Shown one piece after another: positions 52,196-60,853 of a stretch of 64,000 nucleotides of DNA; position 1 is the first letter of the stretch; each line of letters starts with the position of its first letter. Below the pieces are notes generated by a model. It had not been told where the DNA came from, made no database searches, and saw only the letters and a list, made by a program, of their open reading frames with translations. The DNA is from Candidatus Baltobacteraceae bacterium. GTDB lineage: Bacteria; Vulcanimicrobiota; Vulcanimicrobiia; Vulcanimicrobiales; Vulcanimicrobiaceae. Where the stretch lies: NCBI GenBank assembly GCA_036489885.1, contig DASXEW010000001.1, positions 558,001 to 622,000 of the forward strand. Direction: 5' to 3'. Position numbers and translations under genes: made by a program.

Positions 52196-52984
52196 ATGAA
52201 AATCATTGTAACCGTGAAGTTGGTGCCGGACACCAACGCCGATAAGCGCATCGATCCTGGGACGAAGCGCCTCGTGCGCACCGGCGTCGAGAACGTGCTC
52301 AATCCATTCGACGAATATGCGATCGAAGCGGCGCTTCAGTTGCGTGAAAAGCGCAACGACGGCTCGACCGTTACGATTTTTACGATGGCTCCCGAGAGCG
52401 GAAAAGAGATCGTGCGCAAAGCGCTCGCGATGGGCGCAGACGATGCGGTGATGCTGAGCGACCCGAAGCTCGAAGGCTCGGATATTGCGGGGACCGCGCA
52501 CGCAATGGCCGCCGCGCTGAAGAAGACCGGATTCGACTTGATTTTATGCGGTACGCAGTCAACTGACGCAATCACCGGTGAGGTCCCCGGGTTTCTCGCC
52601 GAAGTTCTCGGCGTTCCGGGATTGACGTACGTTCGTAAGCTCGATTCCGATGGAACTACGATCAACGCACAGCGTGAAACTGATTTGGGTTACGTCGACG
52701 TCAGCGTCGCGACGCCGGCGCTCGTGTCGGTGACGAAAGCGATCAACGAGCCGCGCTATCCATCGCTCAAAGGCATCATGGGCGCGAAGAAAAAGGAAAT
52801 TAAAATGTTCTCGCTTGCCGATGTCGATTTCACGCGCGCAGCCGGCAGCGATGGCGCGAAAACCGAGCTGCTGGAGCTTGCGACACCGCCTGCCCGCCAA
52901 AAGGGACGCGTCGTCAATGCCGCCGACGGCACCGAAGGCGCAGGCGCGATCTTTGATTTCCTGCGCGAGAAGAAGTTGCTTTGA
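52196..52984 (+). CDS. etfB: Electron transfer flavoprotein beta subunit
   Basis: A 262-residue ETF subunit. KIIVTVKLVPDTNADKRID and VENVLNPFDEYAIEAAL at the N-terminus, LILCGTQSTDAITGEVPGFLAE, and SVTKAINEPRYPSLKGIMGAKKKEI, the recognition-loop region. It carries electrons from acyl-CoA or other flavin dehydrogenases. One-base overlap with etfA. Confidence 0.96.
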   Translation: MKIIVTVKLVPDTNADKRIDPGTKRLVRTGVENVLNPFDEYAIEAALQLREKRNDGSTVTIFTMAPESGKEIVRKALAMGADDAVMLSDPKLEGSDIAGTAHAMAAALKKTGFDLILCGTQSTDAITGEVPGFLAEVLGVPGLTYVRKLDSDGTTINAQRETDLGYVDVSVATPALVSVTKAINEPRYPSLKGIMGAKKKEIKMFSLADVDFTRAAGSDGAKTELLELATPPARQKGRVVNAADGTEGAGAIFDFLREKKLL

Positions 52985-53964
52985 TGCGCGACGTCATCGT
53001 TTTTATCGAACAGCGTGCGGGTGCACCGCGCCGCGTTTCGCTCGAGCTGGCAACAAAAGCGCAAGATCTTGCAACTGCACTTGGCGGAAAGACGCACGGT
53101 GTCGTCGCGGGCGCGGGCGCGTCGCAAGCCGCCGAAGCGACGAAGGCGTTCGGTCTGGGCACCCTGCATGTCGCCGAGGGCGGAGTCACGGCAGAGTATT
53201 TGATCGATCCGCTGGTCGATGCGCTCGAAGCCGCAGCAAAGGCGGCAGGCCCGGCCCTGATCCTCGTCCCCAACACGATGATCGGGCGTGACGTCGGCAG
53301 CCGCGTGGCGGCTCGACTCGATGCGGGGATCACTTCCGACGCAACGGACGTTACCGTAGCAAATGGCAAGGTCAGCACGGTCTCGCCGAAGCTGGGTGGT
53401 TTGACGATTACGACGTGCGCATTCAAGAACACGGAGTATGGGGTCGTTAGCGTGCGCCCGAATGTCTTTGCGGCTAAGCCGGCTGCCTCACCGACCTCGA
53501 GCCTCGAAACGCTTACGCTGCCCGCAAAGAAGTACGGAATGAAAATGGGTGCCGAGGTCGAGGAAGCTGCGCCTGAATTGGGCGTCGAGGAAGCCTCGAC
53601 GGTGGTCTCGGGAGGACGCGGCCTGGGCGGACCGGAGCCGTTTACGACCCTCATCAAGCCGCTGGCCGAAGCGCTCGGCGGGGCGGTTGGGGCTTCCCGT
53701 GCGGCAGTCGATGCAGGCTGGATCCCGCATGCCCACCAGGTAGGACAGACCGGAAAGACGATTAGTCCTTCCTTGTATATCGCCGTCGGGATTTCAGGCG
53801 CGATTCAACACAAAGTCGGCATGCGCACGGCTGGTACTATCGTCGCCATCAATAAAGACGCGAACGTTCCAATCGCTGATTTTGCCGACTTGCTGGTCGT
53901 CGGCGACCTATTTCAAATCATCCCCGAGCTGACCAAACGCGTCGAGGCTGAGAAGGTACATTGA
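52984..53964 (+). CDS. etfA: Electron transfer flavoprotein alpha subunit
   Basis: A 326-residue subunit binding FAD in its C-terminal domain: VVSGGRGLGGPE, GASRAAVDAGWIPHAHQVGQTGK, TISPSLYIAVGISGAIQHKVGM, and INKDANVPIADFADLLVVGD. ATG 52984 is preferred over the adjacent TTG. It pairs with EtfB; no ETF:quinone oxidoreductase or acyl-CoA dehydrogenase gene is adjacent. Confidence 0.97.
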   Translation: MRDVIVFIEQRAGAPRRVSLELATKAQDLATALGGKTHGVVAGAGASQAAEATKAFGLGTLHVAEGGVTAEYLIDPLVDALEAAAKAAGPALILVPNTMIGRDVGSRVAARLDAGITSDATDVTVANGKVSTVSPKLGGLTITTCAFKNTEYGVVSVRPNVFAAKPAASPTSSLETLTLPAKKYGMKMGAEVEEAAPELGVEEASTVVSGGRGLGGPEPFTTLIKPLAEALGGAVGASRAAVDAGWIPHAHQVGQTGKTISPSLYIAVGISGAIQHKVGMRTAGTIVAINKDANVPIADFADLLVVGDLFQIIPELTKRVEAEKVH

Positions 53965-55466
53965 GATTCGTTTTTGCGTTCATCGCCGCCGTGGCGATCG
54001 TTGCGGCGTTCATGAGCGCGCCCTCCGTTGGCATAGCGGCGGGCAAAGCAACACCCTCGCCCTCGGCCTCACCGACAGCGACACCCGAGCCTCCAGAGGT
54101 TGCGATCCCACATCTACAAGCGCGATTGAAGGCCAATGCCAACGATCGCGAGGCGCTCATCGGTTTGGCCGGCAATTTCTTGCAGATCAACAGGCCGGAT
54201 CTTGCGGAGGCCGCCGCGCAGCGACTGCTGCAGCTCGGGACGAAAACGAGTCAGGTCTACTACCTCAGCGGCTATGCGAATCTGCAATTAAATAGGCTCC
54301 CGCAAGCGACAGCCGATCTCGAAAACGCGACGAACCAGGAGCCGACGAACCTCAGCATCCTCTCTGCGCTCGCCGACGCCTATACGCGCCAGAACCGTTT
54401 TGCCGACGCCGAACGCGTCGGCAAGCGCGCCCTGACGTTCAATAAGGACGATAAAAGCGCGTACGAGATGTACGGTGGCGTGCTCGAGGGCGAGCAAAAA
54501 TACGATGACGCGCGAGTGCAGTATGAGACCGCGGCGAAGATGGATCCCAAAGATCCGCAACCGGTTCTGCTCGAAGCGCGCTCGTACCTCAAACAAAATG
54601 CGATCGCGCTCGCCGGACCGATCTTCGATCGCGCGCTGACGATCGATCCCAACAACATCGACGCATTAAACGGCAAGGCTCAGACGCTCGCGGCTCAGCA
54701 CGACGTCAAGGGTGCGATAGCGACGTTCGAGCGCATTCGCACGTTGCTGCCCAGTACCGAGGAAAAAGCCAGCGTTTCCGTCGACGAAGCGCGGATCTAT
54801 GCCAACGAAAAAATGAACGATTTAGCGGTGCAAACGTTCAAGACTGCGATCGCGCAGTTTCCGAGCGTGCTTGCGCTTCATCTCGCATACGGCGACTATC
54901 TCGCCGGTCAAAAAGATCTCGACGGCGCAGCCGCGGAATGGCAACTGGCGGTTGGGCCCAATCGCGACAACAAGGATGCGCTTGGACGTATGGGCACCTA
55001 CTACGCGGACAAAAAAGACTATCCGAAGGCGGCTGACGATCTCAAACGACTGACGGAGATTGCGCCCAACGATCCACGCGGCTGGAGCATCCTCGGTAGC
55101 GTCTATGCGTCGCAAACGAATTGGAAAGACGCGCACGATGCGTTCCGGCATGCTTACGATCTGACGCACGCACCCGACGTTCTCAAAGCGGTCGGTCAAA
55201 CCGATCTCAATCTGCGTAATTATAAAGAGGCGCAGCAGATCTTCGAAACGATCGAAAAAAGCGGCGGCGATTACGTCAAGCAGGATCCAAGCGTGATCTA
55301 CATGCTCGGGCAGTCATATCAGAAGCAGGGACAAAACGCTCAGGCCAAGAGCGCGTATCAGCGATTCCTTGCCTACTTGAAGCCGGGCACGCAAGCTTAT
55401 ACCGAAGTGCAGAAGATGATTCAAGACATCGACAAGCCCTCGGGGCAGAAGAAGCAACAGGGGTAA
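53961..55466 (+). CDS. Secreted tetratricopeptide-repeat protein
   Basis: A 501-residue protein starting at TTG 53961 in a TTGA overlap with etfA. A signal peptide (FVFAFIAAVAIVAAF) is followed by a Ser/Pro/Thr linker (TPSPSASPTATPEPP) and about a dozen TPR units (for example RQNRFADAERVGKRALTFN and KKDYPKAADDLKRLTEIAPNDP). It is probably an exported or periplasmic scaffold. The partner is unknown. Confidence 0.87.
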   Translation: MRFVFAFIAAVAIVAAFMSAPSVGIAAGKATPSPSASPTATPEPPEVAIPHLQARLKANANDREALIGLAGNFLQINRPDLAEAAAQRLLQLGTKTSQVYYLSGYANLQLNRLPQATADLENATNQEPTNLSILSALADAYTRQNRFADAERVGKRALTFNKDDKSAYEMYGGVLEGEQKYDDARVQYETAAKMDPKDPQPVLLEARSYLKQNAIALAGPIFDRALTIDPNNIDALNGKAQTLAAQHDVKGAIATFERIRTLLPSTEEKASVSVDEARIYANEKMNDLAVQTFKTAIAQFPSVLALHLAYGDYLAGQKDLDGAAAEWQLAVGPNRDNKDALGRMGTYYADKKDYPKAADDLKRLTEIAPNDPRGWSILGSVYASQTNWKDAHDAFRHAYDLTHAPDVLKAVGQTDLNLRNYKEAQQIFETIEKSGGDYVKQDPSVIYMLGQSYQKQGQNAQAKSAYQRFLAYLKPGTQAYTEVQKMIQDIDKPSGQKKQQG

Positions 55467-55470
55467 ACAA

Positions 55471-56475
55471 CTGCTCGTCGTCGGCGATGAACGCTGCAGC
55501 GCGCACCTAGAAGGGATAGCGCATCCCGAGTCACCCGCACGTTTGCTTACGCTACTCCGTCATCTCGAGCGAACCGGCCTCGCCGCGGATCGTCGTGAAG
55601 CCCGTGACGCCACGCGCGAAGAGCTCACGCTCGTGCATCCCGGGTCGTACGTCGATCTCGTTCACGACGAAATCGAGCGTCTGCACTCTTCGGTTCAGGC
55701 TGCGTATCTCTCGACCGGCGATACGATCATCGATCGTACCTCATGGAACGCTGCGGTGCGAGCCGCCGGCGCAACCCTGACTGCCCTGGACGCCGCAATC
55801 AATGAAAATCGTGCAGCGTTCGCCGTCGTGCGTCCACCGGGGCATCACGCCGAGCCGCGCCGGGGAATGGGTTTCTGTCTCTTCAACAATGCCGGCATCG
55901 CGGCTCGCGCCTTCGTTGCAAGGAGCGGCGGCCGCGCACTCGTCGTCGACTTCGATTATCACCACGGGAACGGGACGGAGGCGCTCGTGGGTGGCGGCGT
56001 CTCATACGTCTCGACGCACGCATCGCCGGCGTATCCCGGCACTGGTTCGGGCCGCGAAAACCGCGTCGATGAAAATGGAACGCTGATCGACTTTCCGCTG
56101 GGCTTGAGCTATAACACCGAAGGTTTCGCCGCGCTCTGGCAGGAGACGCTGCGCCGCTTGTGTGCTCGTATCAGACCCGACATGCTCGTAGTCAGCGCGG
56201 GATATGACTTTGCAGCGGGCGATCCGGTCGGCGACCTAGGCGTCGATATCGGCGTGTCGAGTGCGCTCGGCGCATGTTTCCGCGAGATCGCCGACGAGTT
56301 TTGCGAGGGCCGGGCGGTCTTCGTTCTCGAGGGTGGTTACGATCTGGGATTGCTGTGCTCGGGCGTCGAGCAAACGATTCGCGCGTACGATGCCGGCGCC
56401 TCAAAAATCGGCCAACCTTCGCAAGAAGCGATCCCGGCGCAGCAGCGCGACGCGCTTGCGCGCGCTTTGCAATGA
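55471..56475 (+). CDS. Histone-deacetylase-like metal hydrolase, CTG start proposed
   Basis: A 334-residue arginase-fold deacylase. Motifs: VRPPGHHAEPRRGMGFCLFNNAGIAAR (two active-site His), VVDFDYHHGNGTEAL (zinc Asp/His), SAGYDFAAGDPVGDL (zinc Asp) and LEGGYDL. It could deacetylate acetylpolyamines or acetate esters. TTG 55543 would drop the conserved AHPESPAR segment. The frame is open to CTG 55471, which has AGGGG seven bases upstream and lies four bases after the TPR stop. Confidence 0.9.
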   Translation: MLVVGDERCSAHLEGIAHPESPARLLTLLRHLERTGLAADRREARDATREELTLVHPGSYVDLVHDEIERLHSSVQAAYLSTGDTIIDRTSWNAAVRAAGATLTALDAAINENRAAFAVVRPPGHHAEPRRGMGFCLFNNAGIAARAFVARSGGRALVVDFDYHHGNGTEALVGGGVSYVSTHASPAYPGTGSGRENRVDENGTLIDFPLGLSYNTEGFAALWQETLRRLCARIRPDMLVVSAGYDFAAGDPVGDLGVDIGVSSALGACFREIADEFCEGRAVFVLEGGYDLGLLCSGVEQTIRAYDAGASKIGQPSQEAIPAQQRDALARALQ

Positions 56476-56915
56476 AGTTTGTATCGCTCCTGGCGCGCAT
56501 CATCGTGGGCGGGACGTTGCTCGCCGCGGGAGCTCTCAAGCTTGGTCACTTCGATGCGCTCGCGAGCACGATCGCGTCGTATCGGATCCCGTATATCGCG
56601 CCGGCGGTCATCGCGCCCGTCTCGGTTGCGATCCCGCTGATAGAAGTACTGCTGGGCGCCTACCTTCTGATCGGGCTCTACACGCGTCTCATCGGCGCTC
56701 TCGCGCTGTGCGAGTTCGCTATTTTTGCGGCTGCGGTCGCATCGGTCGTAATCCGCGGAATTCCGGCATCCTGCGGCTGCTTCGGTCCGGGAGATACGCG
56801 GCCGGCGTCTTGGGTCGAGGTTGCACGCGACATTGGCCTTGCATTACTGGCTGCACTGATCGTTTGGCGCGGTCCCGGGGTCCTCGCACTCGATGAGAGA
56901 ATCCAAAATCAATAG
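56472..56915 (+). CDS. MauE/DoxX-family membrane protein
   Basis: A 147-residue protein with four helices, starting in an ATGA overlap with the deacylase gene. RIIVGGTLLAAGALKLGHF and PASCGCFGPGD identify the MauE group; the paired Cys of SCGCFG may exchange disulfides across the membrane. The TlpA-like thiol protein encoded 136 bases downstream is a probable partner, as MauE and MauD are in methylamine dehydrogenase maturation. Confidence 0.86.
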   Translation: MKFVSLLARIIVGGTLLAAGALKLGHFDALASTIASYRIPYIAPAVIAPVSVAIPLIEVLLGAYLLIGLYTRLIGALALCEFAIFAAAVASVVIRGIPASCGCFGPGDTRPASWVEVARDIGLALLAALIVWRGPGVLALDERIQNQ

Positions 56916-57011
56916 CATGAAAGAATCGGGCATCTTGAAAGACACAACGGCGTTATTGCGAGGCCGGCGAAATAATGTTGGCATGAATGGAATGTTGATG
57001 GGCCGAGCGCA

Positions 57012-57050
57012 AATGGGGGGGCGCGGAGCCTGGGGCGGAGCGCCTTTAGA
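57012..57050 (+). promoter_or_regulatory. Leader hairpin directly before the TlpA-like gene (copy D)
   Basis: ATGGGGGGGCGCGGAGCC is followed by TGGGGCGGAGCGCC and TTTAGA, then ATG. GGCGC (57021-57025) can pair with GCGCC (57040-57044). The sequence matches copy A before ureC almost base for base. AATGTTG motifs occur upstream at 56973-56979 and 56991-56997. Confidence 0.6.
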
Positions 57051-57665
57051 ATGAGCAAGAGATCGATCATCGCGCCCGCGGAAGTGAACCGGCGGGCACA
57101 GCGCAACCGACTATTCTTGTACCTGACACTCGGATTGGTCATTCTGATCATCATCGCGGTCGTTGCGTTTTATTCGCGCGTTCCGGAGTCCGCGACGTCA
57201 GCTCCGATTCAATCGGGCATCAAGGTGGGCCAAGTCGCGCCTGAGTTCACCGTTGCGACGACCGACGGACCATTCGATCTCAAAACGGCAGAGGGCACCG
57301 GCAAACCGGTTCTTTTGGAGATCTTCGCGACCTGGTGTCCGCACTGTCAGCATGAGGTCCCTACGATCGACGCGCTCTACAAGAAGTACGGTAGTCAGGT
57401 CGATTTCGTCGGCGTCTCGGGAAGCCCGACGGGAATGGATGGACAGTCGCAGTCTTCACAACTGGACGTCGTCAATTTCCAGAAGACGTTCGGGGTCACG
57501 TATCCGATCGCGTACGATCCGCAGCTCGACGTCGCCGGCAAGTACATGCTCGACGGTTATCCGTCGATCATCCTTATCGACAAGAGCGGTAAGGTCGCGT
57601 GGCTCGCCAGCGGCGAGGTTAGCGATAAGACCCTGAAGACGGAAATCAATAAAGCACTAAAGTGA
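57051..57665 (+). CDS. TlpA/ResA-like membrane-anchored thioredoxin
   Basis: A 204-residue protein with an N-terminal anchor (LFLYLTLGLVILIIIAVVAFY) and an extracytoplasmic thioredoxin domain. Active site FATWCPHCQHEVP, with GQVAPEFTVATTDG before it and the cis-Pro in DGYPSIILID. It acts as a thiol-disulfide oxidoreductase on exported Cys proteins, perhaps with the MauE-like protein. It overlaps aceE as GTGA. Confidence 0.92.
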   Translation: MSKRSIIAPAEVNRRAQRNRLFLYLTLGLVILIIIAVVAFYSRVPESATSAPIQSGIKVGQVAPEFTVATTDGPFDLKTAEGTGKPVLLEIFATWCPHCQHEVPTIDALYKKYGSQVDFVGVSGSPTGMDGQSQSSQLDVVNFQKTFGVTYPIAYDPQLDVAGKYMLDGYPSIILIDKSGKVAWLASGEVSDKTLKTEINKALK

Positions 57666-60226
57666 TCGAGCACGGGCTCTTCTCACTGAACGGAGATCCC
57701 GACCCCACCGAAACACAGGACTGGCGAGAGGCAATCGAGTCGGTCATTCGTACGGGCGGGCCGGAGCGTGCTGCTTTCGTGCTTGGGCACGCGCTCGAAC
57801 ACGCAAGCCGTCTCGGCGTGCATTTGCGTTCTGGACGCACGCCGTACCGCAACACGATTCCGCCACGCCGCCAACCGCCTTATCCCGGCGATCTGCAGCT
57901 CGAAAGCCGCATCACCGGACTCATTCGATGGAATGCGCTTGCGATGGTGGTGCGTGCGAACCAACAGCATCCCGAGTTGGGCGGCCACATTGCAACGTAT
58001 GCCTCGATCGCCGAGCTGTTCGAGACGGGCTTCAATCATTTCTTTCGCGCCGGACGCGAGGGCGATCTCGTCTTTTTCCAGCCGCATGCAGCGCCCGGGA
58101 TTTATGCGCGTGCCTTTCTGGAAGGCCGCCTCACCGAAGAGAACCTCGAACATTTTCGCCGGGAGACGTCGGGCAAAGGGCTCTCGTCCTATTGTCACAC
58201 GTTCTTGATGCCGCATTTCTGGCAATTTCCAAACGCATCGATGGGGCTCGGGCCGATCAATGCAATCTATCAAGCTCGCTTCATGCGGTATCTGCAAAAT
58301 CGCGGACTCATCGATGCGGCAGATCGCCGCGTTTGGGCGTTCATCGGTGACGGAGAGATGGACGAGCCTGAAAGCCTCGGCGGACTCTCGATCGCCGCGC
58401 GTGAGGAGCTCGACAACCTCGTCTTCGTCATCAACTGCAACCTGCAACGTCTCGATGGTCCGGTACGCGGTAACGGCTCGATCGTGCAAGAGCTCGAGGG
58501 TCTGTTCAACGGATACGGTTGGAACGTGATCAAGCTTCTATGGGGATCGGATTGGGACCCGATCTTTGCGCGTGACAAGAACGACGTGCTGCTGCGGCGC
58601 TTCGAAGAAACCGTCGACGGTCAGATGCAGACGTACGCGGCGACCGATGCGCAGTTCAACCGCGAGCATTTCTTCAACAAATATCCGGAACTAGCTGAGC
58701 TGATCGACGATCTTTCGGATGAAAACGTCGAGAATCTCCAGCGCGGCGGACATGATCCCGTCAAAATCTTCGCTGCATACGACGCAGCAATCAAGACACG
58801 CGGACGTCCCACCGTTATCCTCGCGCAAACCAAGAAGGGGTTCGGCATGGGGCGCTGGGGCCAAGGAAAGATGACCGCCCATCAGCGCAAGAAACTCGAA
58901 TACGAAGCGCTCGTCGAGTTTCGGGATCGATTCGATCTGCCGCTAAGCGAAACCGATCTTCGCGGGCTGCGTTTCTACCGTCCGGCCGATGATTCACCGG
59001 AGATGCAGTACCTGCACTCACGCCGCGAACAGCTGGGCGGATATCTTCCGGCGCGTGACTCATCGGCGCCGATCGTGACCGTACCGCAGCTCGAAACGCT
59101 CGACGCTCTCATCAACGGCAGTGGCGAACGCGAGTTCTCGACGACAATGGCCTTCGTGCAGCTCTTGCGCCAATTCTTGCGCGATCCCGAGGTCCGCGAC
59201 CGGCTCGTGCCGATCGTCGCCGACGAAGCGCGCACATTCGGGATGGAAGCGCTCTTCCGGCAAATCGGGATCTACTCGCCCTTCGGACAGCTCTACGATC
59301 CCGAAGACAAAGACCAGCTCTCGTATTATAAGGAAGCCCGCGAAGGACAGATACTCGAGGAAGGGATCACGGAAGCCGGCGCGCTCTCGTCATGGATTGC
59401 AGCAGCGACGAGCTATGCAGTGCACGGCAAGGCGATGCTGCCGTACTACATCTTTTATTCGATGTTCGGTTTTCAACGTGTCGGCGACTTAATTTGGGCG
59501 GCTGCCGACTCACGCTCGCGCGGATTCCTGATCGGCGCGACCGCGGGCAGGACGACTCTCTCGGGCGAGGGTTTGCAACATCAGGACGGTAGCAGTCATT
59601 TGATCGCGTCGACTATTCCCACGTGCAAAGCCTACGATCCAGGCTTTGCGCATGAGCTTGCCGTGATCGTCCGCGACGGAATGCGCCGCATGCTCGAAGC
59701 GCAAGAAGACGTCTTCTATTACGTGACGGTCATGAACGAAAACTACGTACACCCTGCGCTTCCTCCGCAGAGCGAGCAAGGGATCTTGCGCGGAATGTAT
59801 CTGCTCCGAGGAGCGGAGCGAGCAAAAGCACAGCTGCTTGCGAGCGGGACGATTCTGCGCCAAGCGCTGCTCGCAGCCGATCAATTGCAATGCGATGGTA
59901 TACCGGTGAACGTCTGGAGCGTCACGAGCTGGACGGAACTACGCTGGGACGGGATAAGAAAGAGTGAAGAAGGTCGCGAGCAGCCTTGGATTACCGCGTC
60001 GCTCGCTTCAACGCGTGGACCAATTTTTGCAGCTAGCGATTACGTTAGCGCGCTTCCGGACCTCGTGCGATCCTGGATTCCAGCTGGGAAAAAATTTGTG
60101 ACGCTCGGCACAGATGGCTTCGGTATGAGCGACACTCGCGCAGCGCTGCGCGATCATTTCGGCGTTAGCGCAAATGCAATTGCACAACGCGTTCGTTCAG
60201 AGTTTATTCATTCAAGCGTGATATAA
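57662..60226 (+). CDS. aceE: Pyruvate dehydrogenase E1 component, homodimeric type
   Basis: An 854-residue AceE-type enzyme (E. coli about 887). The thiamine diphosphate motif GDGEMDEPESLGGL ends in INCNLQRLDGPV. Other landmarks are FFQPHAAPGIYARAFLEGRL, GKGLSSYCHTFLMP, KKGFGMGRWGQGKM, GRTTLSGEGLQHQDG and GTDGFGMSDTRAALR. It decarboxylates pyruvate and acetylates E2 lipoate. E2 and E3 genes are not in the window. GTG 57662 overlaps the thioredoxin stop. TATAAT at 60222-60227 spans its end. Confidence 0.95.
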   Translation: MIEHGLFSLNGDPDPTETQDWREAIESVIRTGGPERAAFVLGHALEHASRLGVHLRSGRTPYRNTIPPRRQPPYPGDLQLESRITGLIRWNALAMVVRANQQHPELGGHIATYASIAELFETGFNHFFRAGREGDLVFFQPHAAPGIYARAFLEGRLTEENLEHFRRETSGKGLSSYCHTFLMPHFWQFPNASMGLGPINAIYQARFMRYLQNRGLIDAADRRVWAFIGDGEMDEPESLGGLSIAAREELDNLVFVINCNLQRLDGPVRGNGSIVQELEGLFNGYGWNVIKLLWGSDWDPIFARDKNDVLLRRFEETVDGQMQTYAATDAQFNREHFFNKYPELAELIDDLSDENVENLQRGGHDPVKIFAAYDAAIKTRGRPTVILAQTKKGFGMGRWGQGKMTAHQRKKLEYEALVEFRDRFDLPLSETDLRGLRFYRPADDSPEMQYLHSRREQLGGYLPARDSSAPIVTVPQLETLDALINGSGEREFSTTMAFVQLLRQFLRDPEVRDRLVPIVADEARTFGMEALFRQIGIYSPFGQLYDPEDKDQLSYYKEAREGQILEEGITEAGALSSWIAAATSYAVHGKAMLPYYIFYSMFGFQRVGDLIWAAADSRSRGFLIGATAGRTTLSGEGLQHQDGSSHLIASTIPTCKAYDPGFAHELAVIVRDGMRRMLEAQEDVFYYVTVMNENYVHPALPPQSEQGILRGMYLLRGAERAKAQLLASGTILRQALLAADQLQCDGIPVNVWSVTSWTELRWDGIRKSEEGREQPWITASLASTRGPIFAASDYVSALPDLVRSWIPAGKKFVTLGTDGFGMSDTRAALRDHFGVSANAIAQRVRSEFIHSSVI

Positions 60227-60312
60227 TAACGTACGAAAGAAAGTTATCGTATGTACTCTTAGTCGAGTCATTACGGTTACGTCTTTGTAATACACGCATC
60301 CGTGGCAGGGTG

Positions 60313-60326
60313 TCAGGAGGTCCTGA
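60313..60326. promoter_or_regulatory. Short palindrome in the leader of the chemotaxis operon
   Basis: TCAGGA-GG-TCCTGA is a perfect 6-bp inverted repeat in the 144-base gap between aceE and cheW. It could be an operator or a small hairpin; nothing more supports a specific role. A TATAAT at 60222-60227 lies upstream but lacks a matching -35 box. Confidence 0.3.
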
Positions 60327-60370
60327 TCACACGCTACACTTGGATTTGTTAGGGTTAAGGGGTCGCAGCC

Positions 60371-60853
60371 TTGACAGCAATCCAATCGAAAACTCTCAAT
60401 TCCCACGTCGATGCCCTTGCGTTCGAGTTGGACGATCTTTGCATCGCCATCTCTACGCAACCGGTTGTTGAGATTCTGCGTGCCGTAGCGTACCGTCCGA
60501 TCGCAGGACAGCCGCCATTCGTCCCCGGTGTGATCGATGTGCGCGGAGTTGTCATTCCGCTGATGGACATGCGCGCGCGTTTCGGTCGTCCCGTACAACC
60601 GCTTTCACCCGAACATCGCTTTATTCTCGTGCAGACGCACAGCCGTCCGATCGCGATGTGGGTCGATGGTGTTATCGGTATCCTGACATACGATCCGAAT
60701 TCGTTGATTGGTTCGGAAGGATTGCTTGTCGGAACGCGCAGCTTTGAGGGAATCCTTCGGACGCCCGAGGGGCTTGTCGTGATTCACGATCCCGAAGCGT
60801 TCATCAGCGAGTCGGAGCTCGATGCGGTTTCGGAAGCGAGTTTGACAACGTGA
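60371..60853 (+). CDS. cheW: Chemotaxis coupling protein CheW
   Basis: A 160-residue CheW adaptor that links receptors to CheA. It shows VDALAFELDDLCIAISTQPVVEILR, PPFVPGVIDVRGVVIPLMDMRARFG and IAMWVDGVIGI. TTG 60371 has AAGGGG upstream. First gene of an operon with cheR, a second cheW and an MCP. Confidence 0.92.
   Translation: MTAIQSKTLNSHVDALAFELDDLCIAISTQPVVEILRAVAYRPIAGQPPFVPGVIDVRGVVIPLMDMRARFGRPVQPLSPEHRFILVQTHSRPIAMWVDGVIGILTYDPNSLIGSEGLLVGTRSFEGILRTPEGLVVIHDPEAFISESELDAVSEASLTT

Noticed and set aside
60196-60227. Promoter with TATAAT at 60222-60227 for the chemotaxis operon
   Set aside because: The -10 match is perfect but it overlaps the aceE stop and no acceptable -35 box lies 16-18 bases upstream; kept only as a remark.
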